Part shown: positions 1-7,883 of the stretch, piece by piece
Numbering within the stretch: the first letter of the stretch is position 1
Layout of the letters: every line of letters begins with the position of its first letter
Source: Symbiodinium natans
Taxonomy: Eukaryota > Sar > Dinophyceae > Suessiales > Symbiodiniaceae
Reading direction: 5' to 3'
Length of the DNA: 20,000 nucleotides
Assembly: GCA_905221605.1 (NCBI GenBank)
Contig: CAJNDS010002076.1
Location: 1 to 20,000, forward strand
Notes under the pieces: generated by a model
What the model saw: only the letters and a program-made list of their open reading frames with translations
What the model was told of the DNA's origin: nothing
The model's database searches: none
Position numbers and translations under genes: made by a program

Positions 1-53
<53 letters not shown>

Positions 54-61
54 GGTGTTGG

Positions 62-143
<82 letters not shown>

Positions 144-189
144 GGTTGTTGTTGTTGTTTGTGGTTGTTGGTTGTGGTTGTGGTTGTGG

Positions 190-243
<54 letters not shown>

Positions 244-350
244 GTTGTTGTTGTTTGTGTTGGTGGTGTTGGTGGTGTTGGTGGTGTTGTTGGTGTTGTT
301 GGTGGTGTTGGTGTTGGTGTTGGTGTTGGTGTTGGTGTTGGTGGTGGTGT
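1..350. repeat. (GTT)n microsatellite with GTG and TTTG interruptions
   Basis: Long runs of GTT/TTG units are broken by GGT, GTTTG and GTGGTT variants, for example around 49-65, 144-190 and 241-300. The + strand contains only G and T. The three plus-strand frames are open across it (poly-Leu, poly-Val, poly-Cys) only because the repeat contains no stop, so I call no protein. The tract starts at the window edge and probably continues beyond it. Confidence 0.95.
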
Positions 351-540
351 TGTGTGTGTGTTGTGTGTGTGTTGGTGGTGGTGGGTGTGTGTTGGTGGTG
401 TGTGTGTGGTGTTGGTGTGTGTGTGTGTGTGTGTGTGTGTGTGGTGTTGGTGTGTGTGTGTGTGTGTGGTGTTGGTGTTGGTGTTGGTGTTGGTGTTGGT
501 GTTGGTGTTGGTGTGTGTGTGTGTGGTGTTGGTGTTGGTT
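351..540. repeat. (GT)n tract mixed with GGTGTT units
   Basis: Dinucleotide GT runs alternate with GTTGGT and GGTGGT blocks; the longest GT runs are near 416-442 and 451-468. The strand is still purely G/T. This is the only part of the 1-880 ladder whose unit length is not a multiple of three. Confidence 0.93.
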
Positions 541-636
541 GGTGTTGGTGTTGGTGTTGGTGTTGGTGTTGGTGTTGGTGTTGGTGTTGGTGTTGGTGTT
601 GGTGTTGGTGTTGGTGTTGGTGTTGGTGTTGGTGTG
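541..636. repeat. (GTTGGT)n hexamer repeat
   Basis: A near-perfect array of about 16 GGTGTT units that passes directly into GTGGTT units at its right end. Confidence 0.93.
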
Positions 637-648
637 GTTGTTGTGGTT

Positions 649-686
<38 letters not shown>

Positions 687-693
687 CGTCGTG

Positions 694-731
<38 letters not shown>

Positions 732-744
732 GGTCGTGGTCGTG

Positions 745-779
<35 letters not shown>

Positions 780-792
780 CGTCGTCGTTGTG

Positions 793-850
<58 letters not shown>

Positions 851-880
851 CTGTTGCTGTTGTTGCTGCTGTTGTTGTTG
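637..880. repeat. (GTGGTC)n to (GTC)n repeat ending in GTT/GCT
   Basis: The first C on the + strand is at 654. Units move from GTGGTT to GTGGTC, then GTC, GTTGTC, GTC again, a short GCC block near 820-830, and finally GCT/GTT. The first A of the window is at 881, where unique sequence begins. Confidence 0.93.
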
Positions 881-1214
881 AAAGAATTCCCCACGATAGA
901 AGCCTGCAGCGCTGTACCCGTCCTAACTTGTCTGAAAGCGCCAGGATACCTCCCTGTCGTTCTTTCTCTCTGAACCACTGTCTCCCGCCGATGTTTGACT
1001 AGGAAAACATATTTGGGGAAAATTCTTTTTGTGTATAGTTTCGTCTCTATTTACTCTATATTTGATAGACAGCCTTTATTATTTCCTATATTTAGTAGGA
1101 GAAGCTCTATTTCCTCTGCATTTCAACAGGAAACCCCAAGACCAAAAAAACACAAACACACAAAACAAGGCCCAAAGGGCTTCTTTTTCTTTTTATTCAG
1201 GTAGTTTGAAAACC
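881..1214. other. 3' flank of the ubiquitin-like/ankyrin gene, AT-rich in 1010-1150
   Basis: This is unique sequence between the simple-repeat ladder and the stop codon of the minus-strand gene. Part of 1010-1150 is rich in T and A, with loosely repeated CTCTATTT / CCTATATTT words. I see no exon here. The terminal exon ends at 1215, so this stretch should hold the 3' UTR and the polyadenylation site. Confidence 0.6.
1187..1197 (-). promoter_or_regulatory. possible 3' end processing signal (AATAAA followed by AAAAG-type words)
   Basis: On the minus strand AATAAA (1197-1192) lies 17 bases after the TGA at 1217-1215 and leads into AAAGAAAAAG. AATAAA is not a firm signal in dinoflagellates, where AAAAG/AAAAC words have been proposed, so the site is suggestive only. 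Confidence 0.3.
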
Positions 1215-2367
1215 TCATTCTAAGAAAAGCATCCACGGAGCGGCCACGCAGAGCGCAGTTCTCCCCGAGCTGTCGACCCTGTCGATGTCCACCCGCGCCT
1301 GGAGAAACACGCGCACGACGTCCAGGCCACTGGGATGTGAGCAAGCGACGTGCAGGGGGCCTCAGGTGCTTAAACCCCGCAAAATTCAAATGGCTCCGAA
1401 TACACTACAGGTGTAGACCTTTAAGGTTCGTGTTTTGGATGGGGGAAGGATGGGGAAGGATGGCGAATTGACATTGCCGCAAAAAGCTGCTGCGGTGCAA
1501 CCCCTAAACCTGGGAAAGCAAAGCTTCCGCGGCTGCAATGGTAATACCTCCAGGACGTCCCCTTAAAACTCCTTGCTTAGACTTCGAAAAAGAACTGTCC
1601 CCTGAAATGGCTTGCCAGCTTTTGCTGCGAAGGTCCTTGCCCCCCGGCGCAGGCACGCCGCAAGTCGGCTCGCGCCTCCAAAAGCAAGCGGGTCATGTCA
1701 GCCGCTGTGCCGGACGTGCCCAAAGCTGCCGCGGAGAGCGGCGTGTTCAAGCCTTTGTTCGCCCTGTCCTTGTCTGCTCGCGCCTCTAGCAATGCCCGGG
1801 CCACTTCCACGTGGCCTGCGCGCGCTGCATCAAGCAGAGGAGCAGATCCAGTGTAGTTGGCCGCATCCACCGTGGCAGAGGCCTCCAGCAAGAGGCGCGC
1901 AGCTCTAAGGCTTCCCGAGGAAGCTGCGAGGTGGAGGGCTGCCCTTCCCTGGCGGTCGACCTTGAGATTTACGTCCTTAGCCAGCTGAAGCAACTCTTCC
2001 AATGCGTCCACATCGTCAGCTTCCGCGGCTGTCTTGAGCGCGGCCAGCTCGGCTGCGGAGGCCGGGGAGAAGGGCAGGAGTACCAGCTGTAAATCTGCAG
2101 GCGCGGTCAGCCCGGCATCCTCACAGTGTCAAACGGAGCACAAGTTATTGAGTAAGTTATCGCTCCTGCCAATCGGAACCTTGGGATCCAAGATTCCTCA
2201 TTCACGCGCCCTCGCAAGACTGGACTCGCCAACTAAAAGTGTTTTGGAAAGGGGCCGGCGTCCTCCTCCAGCGCCACTGTCCCCTGCAGTAGCCTCTGCC
2301 GAAAGCGAGGCTGTCCACACAGCCCTTGCAGGCGACGCTTCCTCGGCTTCTCAGGGTCATTTCTCTC

Positions 2368-2419
<52 letters not shown>

Positions 2420-2809
2420 CGCATGGCCACGCTTGCCTCCCAGCCCCCCCCCCCTGGAAGGGGAGCCGGCCCGAAGCGCGCGAGTTCCAGGTGCTGTCTG
2501 TGACGCAGTTCCCACGCTTTTCGCCGGCGGCTTTTGTTTTCAGTAGCTGGTTGGCTGATTTTTGCTGTGGTTCTGTTCTCCTCTCCCGAAAGCATCATGC
2601 GATCCCTCGAACACAACATTGACGGAAAAGTAAGTCTCCAAGGATCCAGCGAGGATGATTGTTACTAGGCCACCCAAACAACAAACGACAGGACAGAAAC
2701 ACGAACCAGCCTAAAGCAAGAGTATGCTAATGCAGCTGTTCATCCACCCACTCTCTCTCTCTCGCTCTCTCTCTGTCTTCCTTCCTTCCTTCGCACTTAG
2801 CCCCCGCCC

Positions 2810-2882
<73 letters not shown>

Positions 2883-3559
2883 GCTCTCCGGCGGTTGCCA
2901 GAATCCCCACTTGGCAGGCATTACATCTCAAGCAAGTCAGCCAGCGTCAAATAATTCTCGGAGCTGACGGAAGTAAACCATAAAGCCGATTGTCGTTCAA
3001 CCCCCAAGCCCTGAACCTCACAAACCCAAAACCTGGCGGACCTGAACTTCCAACCCCAAACCATAAACTATGTTGACCACAAAGCCCTACAAACCCCAAA
3101 ACCCCTAAACCCCTAAATCCTACAGCGCCAGGCTGAGCTGGCCCCTGAACCTTGAACACCATAACCTGGAATCCTGGAACCCCTAAGCCCTACGACCCTC
3201 CCCACACCTTCGGGACCCTTCTGCTATGGCCAGCAGTCAGCTCGCGGACGGCTGGGTCCGGCCCGACATGGAGCTCCCGGCAAGCCTCCTCAACGTCTGG
3301 GAAGCGGGGCTCTGTTCGCTTTCAGTGTTGAGGGCTACTTCAGGCATTCAGGTCTCACTTTAAAAACTGAGGCTCTAAACAACAGGTCAGATGTAGGTGT
3401 CAGGAGGCAGGTGTGAAACTGCTTAGGCGTCAGGGCTTACAGGACGTTTTGGGCTTGCGGTTGTGCAGGCTCTAGGTTCAGGGTTGATAGGGCTCAGTGT
3501 ACTGAATCCTCCGACAGTGCCAGGAGCAGCTCGCCAGATGCCTTGTGCACGCGAAGCAT
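1215..3559 (-). CDS. ubiquitin-like domain plus ankyrin-repeat protein, five exons, 269 aa (spliced)
   Basis: The proposed coding exons, in transcript order, are 3559-3509, 3288-3239, 2341-2263, 2119-1636 and 1360-1215. They sum to 810 bases, exactly 270 codons with the TGA. Residues 1-78 match a ubiquitin fold in length and pattern: a start strand MLRVHKASGELLLALS, helix AVRELKRRLQ, then PRFRQRLLQG and the last strand DLQLVLLPFS. Residues 79-117 are a helical linker or divergent repeat. Ankyrin repeats follow from about 118: RAALHLAASSG, APLLDAARAGHVEVARALLE, TPLSAAALG with RLLLEARAD, PLHVACSH with VVRVFLQARVD, and a truncated RTALCVAAP before the stop. Core leucines and the A-A-x-G-H turns recur about every 33-36 residues. 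Exons 1, 2 and 3 are only 51, 50 and 79 bases long and are invisible to a plain ORF search. Exon 4 alone is open for 183 codons. Proteins of this build are common in dinoflagellates and most likely act as protein-binding scaffolds; the partner is unknown. The domain identification is strong; exact splice points of exons 1 and 3 are less certain by one or two codons. Confidence 0.82.
1361..1635 (-). other. intron 4 of the ubiquitin-like/ankyrin gene (275 bp, GA-AG)
   Basis: The junction is GGGCAAG|GACCTT ... CACCTGAG|GCCCCC, phase 1. The acceptor is fixed because an in-frame TGA (1364-1362) lies just before it. Among phase-1 donors only the GA at 1635 leaves 11 residues between ARAD and the next LHVA, the exact consensus ankyrin spacing. 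GC donors at other phase-1 sites would remove five or add eight residues, and no GT is available in phase. Confidence 0.72.
2120..2262 (-). other. intron 3 of the ubiquitin-like/ankyrin gene (143 bp, GA-AG or GC-AG)
   Basis: The favoured junction is GGAG|GACGCC ... TGTGAG|GATGCC, phase 0. It reads VALEEDAGLTAPADLQLVLL across the splice, which has the spacing expected between the fourth and fifth strands. Alternatives are a GA donor three bases earlier and a GC donor at 2259 that adds one Asp. Without splicing, the downstream frame hits a TGA at 2131-2129, so some splice is required. Confidence 0.65.
2373..2416. repeat. (CT)22 microsatellite
   Basis: A perfect CT run on the + strand, so GA-rich in the intron 2 transcript. 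It lies about 30 bases upstream of the exon 3 acceptor (AG at 2343-2342), where a pyrimidine tract would normally sit; the transcript has a purine tract instead. Confidence 0.95.
2751..2888. repeat. interrupted (CT)n microsatellite
   Basis: CT runs are interrupted by CTGTCT, CTCGCT and a CTTCCTTCCTTC block. Like the previous tract it lies inside intron 2 and is polypurine in the transcript. Confidence 0.93.
2998..3200. repeat. decayed telomere-like block, CCCTAAA orientation
   Basis: A run of CCCTGAAC, CCCAAAAC, CCCTACAAAC and CCCCTAAA words, clearest at 3094-3118 where CCCCTAAA occurs in tandem. It lies within intron 2, and on the transcript strand it is G-rich. Confidence 0.7.
3289..3508 (-). 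other. intron 1 of the ubiquitin-like/ankyrin gene (220 bp, GA-AG or GT-AG)
   Basis: It separates the first strand of the ubiquitin-like domain (ending ALSE) from EACRELHVGPD. The favoured junction is CGGAG|GATTCAG ... GTTGAG|GAGGCT, phase 0, with GAGGA shared by both ends. An in-frame alternative uses GTACAC starting at 3502 and would add Asp-Ser. It contains decayed telomere-like words (CCCTATCAACCCTGAACC). Confidence 0.6.
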
Positions 3560-3560
3560 C

Positions 3561-3592
3561 CTCAGCCCTCATCTGCCGGCTAAAAAAGGGGA
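3561..3592 (-). promoter_or_regulatory. possible spliced-leader trans-splice acceptor upstream of the start codon
   Basis: On the minus strand a pyrimidine run TCCCCTTTTTT (3592-3582) is followed by AG (3581-3580), 20 bases before the ATG at 3559. A second candidate, GAG|GATG at 3563-3561, sits one base from the ATG and matches the GAG|G form of the cis-splice acceptors. Dinoflagellate mRNAs receive a leader by trans-splicing at AG, so one of these may be the mature 5' end. With the first site an out-of-frame ATG (3572-3570) would precede the real start. No leader copy itself is seen. Confidence 0.35.
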
Positions 3593-3599
3593 CGAGGCG

Positions 3600-5350
3600 T
3601 GCCCGATTTCAGGGTTCTGCGAAGGTGTTGAGGGTTGGAGACGAAGCGGGCATGGGGCGGAGGGATCAGGCCATAGAGATGGACGGGGCTCTTGAGCGGG
3701 CTCGCGGATTCGAGGAGTGGACACCTACTGATTTGTAGAGCACGCCCCCCGTTAATTCATGGTCATTTTCTGAGGGAGCTTGAGCCGTGAGGCTGCAGCA
3801 GAGGCGATCTCAAGGCTAGGGATTAAGCTATTGGGATTAGGGTTCAAGGTTGGTAGACGGTGTTAAGGGTTTACCCGAGCCCGCTTACCTGCTATTTTGG
3901 AGGCTGTACCTCATGACGACGGGTGATAACCTGCTAATTTTAAGGAAACCTCTAAGTGCCAGATGCATCCGTGGCACCGTGAGGGACAGCGCGTCGCAAA
4001 GGAAGAGGCCCACGTTGGCAGACATGATGACCGCCTTGTATCTCAGGGCCTCTGGGGCCTCAGACCCTGAGCCTCTTCAAAATGAAAAACAAGAGTCATA
4101 TGAGCGATAATTGACAAAACAATCATGGCAATAACGAGGATAGAATATCCAACCTTGAACTTTGAAGGTTTCTAGTTCAGCTTGAACGAACCTAGACCCC
4201 AAACAATATAGACAGAACTGTTAACATGGTTTACATCGACAGGAATTTGCACGAAGGAGGAAGCGCGTTTGAAGTCGAATATTGCAGATGAGGTGTTTGA
4301 TCCTGTTTGGCCCTTTATCTGTAGGTGGTTTTGGAGGAAACAGGTGCTGGAAGTGCGAATGCCCTGTGGAGCCCCCACGCACGGCAGCAGCAGATCCTCG
4401 TCGAAGGGCGGATCCTGCAAACTCGGCGTTTCGGGTCTTGAGGTTGACCCTGTCCTCGACACTAGCAAGGAAAATGCGAAACATCCCGTTCAGGGCATGG
4501 TGCTGCTGGGTTTGGGGATTCAAGAGCTTGCGGTTTGAGGTTCTGAGTCCCAGTCGCCAGCCCCCTGTGGTGAAGATGCCGTTCTTGCCCCCTTGTTTGA
4601 GTCTGGTGATTCCCGTGGCCTCTTGAACAAGCTTGCAAGCCGACTAAAGGCCATGAAAGAAGAACCGGGAACCTGTCCCCGAGAGCCCCTTATTTCAGAA
4701 TCATTCTAAGGCTTCCCGTCAACAAGCCCTCAAGCTGCGAAGCACCTGGCCCGGCGGCTTTCGCTCAGCCTGGCAAGTTATGCGCCGACAGCACATTGGG
4801 GCCACGTCGGCACTTTGAGCGACAGCCCCCCCCTATATTTCTGAAGGGCAAAGTAAGACCTAAGCCTGTGCTGTCTCGGTTATTTGGGAGGGAGGGTTGG
4901 GGGTTTGACGCCAGGCCATGCGGGCCTTTGCACCGTGACTCCGTGTTCACCCAGGTTTTGCATTTCGATGAGTCGGCTCACAGTGAGTGGCCTCTGCCCT
5001 GGACTGGGACCTCGTGTGCATCAGATCATCCACCGGGGGCCATTCCGCAGGAGCAGCTTCCACTGATCTTAGGTACCTGAAGCCCAAGTGCTTATATATT
5101 CTTAACCTCAAACTCTTAGGGCTTAGGGTGATAGATGTTGTTCGACTTAAAGTCGAGGGCTTGGGCGGGAGCCAAAAGTTGTGCGGCGATCTACCCTCAA
5201 CGCCCCAACATACGTTAAACTCTGCCGGCAGGGGCCAAATCCGCTTCGGTGGTGGGCCTCGGGCAGGGCAGTGACAGCACGGCAGCAGATGCGCAAGGCA
5301 TTTTCTCAGCTTGTGTAGTCGTAGTCGCAGTCGCAGCCACCCGTAGCGGC
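3600..5350. other. stretch without a recognised gene
   Basis: TTTAGGG-like words appear near 3820-3875 (GGGATTAGGGTTC, GTTAAGGGTTT) and again around 4130-4200 and 5100-5130. On the minus strand 4468-4172 and 4523-4221 are overlapping open frames of 98 and 100 codons, the first from TTG. Both look moderately protein-like (for example PPFDEDLLLPCVGAP and LASVEDRVNLKTRN). I recognise neither and see no splice partners. A (GTCGTA)/(GTCGCA) hexamer stretch at 5317-5338 precedes the GGT tract. Confidence 0.5.
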
Positions 5351-5491
5351 GGTGGTGGTGGTGGTGGTGGTGGTGGTGGTGGTGGTGGTGGTGGTGGTGG
5401 TGGTGGTGGTGGTGGTGGTGGTGGTGGTGGTGGTGGTGGTGGTGGTGGTGGTGGTGGTGGTGGTGGTGGTGGTGGTGGTGGTGGTGGTGGT
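5351..5491. repeat. perfect (GGT)47 microsatellite
   Basis: 141 bases of uninterrupted GGT, flanked by CCGTAGCGGC on the left and TGCGGTGAC on the right. All frames through it stay open only because of the repeat (poly-Gly, poly-Val, poly-Trp; poly-His and poly-Thr on the other strand), so no protein is called. Confidence 0.96.
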
Positions 5492-6140
5492 TGCGGTGAC
5501 TACTCTGCGCACCCATGCCAGGCTCAGCTGCGGACGAGAAAGCGTCGTGCATGGGAGTGCTGATCAAGTACCTCATCTGTGCGCTGCGTGTGATAGTGTT
5601 CATTGATCGGGGAAGTTTTGTCCGAATAGGCAGGCTTTTCTGCAGCCTACAACCCTAAAGCCCTGCATCCTCAATGAAAGATTCTGCTATCCCGCGCTCC
5701 ACAGAATTCTGCCCTGATGCCAGCCACTCAGCGCAGTAGCAAAGCCTCGACAAGGCTCCACCTCGAAGGCAAACTGGAGGGTGAGGGGGCTCGGGCTTTA
5801 GGTCTTCTGGGGAAGATGGGGATGCCTGAGCTTCATTAGACTTCCGAAAAAGCACCGCCAACGCCAACTCTAAAGTCCGATAACTTCTGAGATCCCACAA
5901 AACTCCTGATCTCAGACCTTACATTATTTGGCCCCCCCCCCCCCCAAACAAACACCCGAAACCCCCGCTCTGGGCCCGCTGGCACCCCCACAGGCCGGCC
6001 CGTAGATCGTGGGCAGCGCCACCTGGAAAGGTCAGGGCGGTGGGCCAAATCCCCTGCAACTCCTCCCAGCCCGCCGCAGTACACCGTCCAGACTTCTCGC
6101 CTCGACCAGCTGTCGCAGTGCGGCACCCCACCTTTAGCAG
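5492..6140. other. non-coding-looking stretch with a C14 run
   Basis: I see no recognisable exon. A C14 homopolymer lies at 5932-5945, and CCCTAAAGCCCTGC-type decayed telomere words occur near 5650-5665. Confidence 0.55.
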
Positions 6141-6167
6141 CTCAGAGGGCTCAGAGGGCTCAGAAGG
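6141..6167. repeat. 9-bp tandem repeat, three copies
   Basis: CTCAGAGGG, CTCAGAGGG, CTCAGAAGG in direct succession, ten bases before the telomere-like heptamers. Confidence 0.9.
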
Positions 6168-6176
6168 CCAAGAGGA

Positions 6177-6211
6177 CCCTAAACCCTGAACCCTCAACCC
6201 TGAACCCTAAA
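6177..6211. repeat. telomere-like heptamer array, five copies
   Basis: Strict 7-base periodicity: CCCTAAA, CCCTGAA, CCCTCAA, CCCTGAA, CCCTAAA. The outer two units are perfect complements of TTTAGGG, and the inner three each differ at one position, always base five. It is the longest in-register heptamer run in the window. Confidence 0.9.
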
Positions 6212-7841
6212 GATTCGTTAGGCTTCTGTTGCCGACTTGAAGGTTCGGGATGCTGCTGAAGGTAGGGCCTCAGCGCCCCTCAATTGCAGCGGCAGCCATT
6301 GCACCGTGTTGCTGGTGTGAAAAAAAAAGTAGCCCTCTCAACTTGGCCTTGGGGGGGAAACTCGAGGCTCCAACGATTCAAAAAGAACGACCCCCCTCTG
6401 AGACTCTTGTGACACTCCCAAACACAAGCCATTCGATGCCTGAACCCCTAACTCCGCGTTCCCCTTGCGCCCTCCCCCATGCCAGAACAATCGCCTGCCC
6501 ATCTTGCCCAGGAGTGGCCAGAGGAGGGGGCTCAGCCTCCCCGGAATTTCGAAAAGTCTTAACAAGGGTTGGGTTTGTTTGGATGGTTGGTGGTGTTGAG
6601 GGTTCACCTTCGGGCGTGCGGAGGATGCTGTTGGAAGCGCTTTCCTCTTGAGCTCGGACGGGCATGTAGTTACACGCTGCACGCTGCGTCATGCTCCTAA
6701 CAGAATGCCGCCTGCTTGTGGCAACATCCCCCCCCCCACTTTCCAACCTCAACCGCAAGCCCCGATCCCACACCAGCTGCTGTGCCACAAGCTTCGGCTC
6801 GCGGGAATTTTGCCTTCTGAACATTGAATTCCTTGCGCGTGCTTAACCTCACAAAACCCCAAAACGTACCCAGCATAAGACCCCCCACCCCATCCTAAAC
6901 TCAAACCCCATCCAAGAAGACTTCCCAGCCGCGAACGGCGAACCCTGGCAGAGGCTTCCACCTCACCACCGAAAGAACGGCGCGCAGCACTGGCGCGTAA
7001 ATGCCTGCAGCCGTTTCGTGGACATGCCCAAAGCGTAAACACCGTCGTACCGTTGTTGGCTTCAGGCTCTTTCAGTGGGCTGAGGACGTTGAGGTGTTGG
7101 GTTTTGGGGGGACCGGAAACCCTTAGCGCGAGAATCCTCTGAGCCACAAGACCGACACAGGCAAAGAAGCCGCCAGTGCTCTTATTGGGTTTAGAGTATA
7201 GTGTTTCGAGTCACATGCGTCTCTGAGTGTGTCTGTGCGTCTCTCCATTTTTCAAGCACCTCGGTCAATGGCCACTTCCGTGAGAATGTTCGGAACCAGG
7301 ATGACAATCCTGGGTTCTAGGGCCGGGGGTTGGAAGCTCCCCAAAGATCCTCGAAACCAAAAACCTCCTTTAGTTTGACCTGAAAGCTCCGAACCCGCTT
7401 CCCCGCGCAGAGTATTAGGGAAAAGGGGGTCTGTTTCTGCAAGGGTTTAGGCCGAGCTTTCGTAGAGCTGGAGGACTGCTGGGCCGGGTTTAGTCATGGC
7501 ATCTTCTGCACAGAAACTCCTGAGACTCCTAAGCTCTCCAAGGTGCAGTTGCTGTGCAGCAGGCAACAGGTGCCTTGAAACGAGTACCCGGAACACCAAA
7601 ACATAAAGCCCCAAAGGGAGCCCCAGAAGAAGCTCGCATTCCCTGCCAGGCACTCAGCGAAGCAGATGCAGACCAGGAAAAGCCTGCTTCGGTGTTCTGG
7701 GGCTCCTTTAGGCTCAGCAGCTTTCAGGGCCCAGGCATTTCAGGGCTTGAAGCGCTTTTGAAGTTTGAACTGCAGGCGGCACGGGAGATCGGCTTAGTTT
7801 CGGCCACCATGGCTGACTCGAGTAGAAGACCCCGGAGTGCA
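6212..7841. other. stretch without a recognised gene
   Basis: It holds a C9 run (about 6728-6736), degenerate words such as CCTCACAAAACCCCAAAAC (6848-6866), and overlapping open frames of 60-150 codons on both strands with no recognisable motif. The longest, on the minus strand at 6824-6378, is Arg/Ser/Pro/Gly rich, as expected of chance frames in GC-rich DNA. Confidence 0.5.
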
Positions 7842-7883
7842 GCGAGTTTTTGGGCCGTTCGGGCGAGTTTTTGGGCCGTTCGG
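7842..7883. repeat. 21-bp tandem duplication
   Basis: Two identical copies of a 21-base unit (7842-7862 and 7863-7883), beginning GCGAGTTTTTGG. In the + frame open over 7554-7940 the unit reads as the seven-residue repeat ASFWAVR. The exact identity suggests a recent duplication. Confidence 0.95.

Larger units (their letters stand above)
2342..3238 (-). other. intron 2 of the ubiquitin-like/ankyrin gene (897 bp, GA-AG)
   Basis: The junction is GAGCT|GACTGC ... CCGAG|GAAGCG, phase 2, restoring the helix wording VRELKRRLQ. A GC donor at 3234 joined to an AG further upstream would insert residues into that helix and fits worse. The intron holds both CT/GA tracts (2373-2416, 2751-2888), a C11 run (2444-2454) and the telomere-like block 2998-3200. 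Confidence 0.68.

Noticed and set aside
1-1002. Long + strand open frames encoding poly-Leu/Val, poly-Cys and Trp-Cys proteins
   Set aside because: The frames are open only because the G/T/C repeats contain no stop codons; there is no unique protein sequence outside the repeat.
1123-1389. 88-codon minus open frame over the terminal ankyrin exon
   Set aside because: It is the wrong frame; the adjacent frame gives clear ankyrin sequence (PLHVACSH, VVRVFLQARVD).
2233-2619. Single 128-codon minus frame with a long Arg-Glu repeat running into PRFRQRLL
   Set aside because: The Arg-Glu part is a translation of the (CT)22 intron tract. Only the last 26 codons (exon 3) belong to the gene.
4947-5603. 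Open frames with poly-His, poly-Thr, poly-Gly and poly-Val over the GGT tract
   Set aside because: All frames are products of the same trinucleotide array. The flanks show no domain and continue for only short distances.
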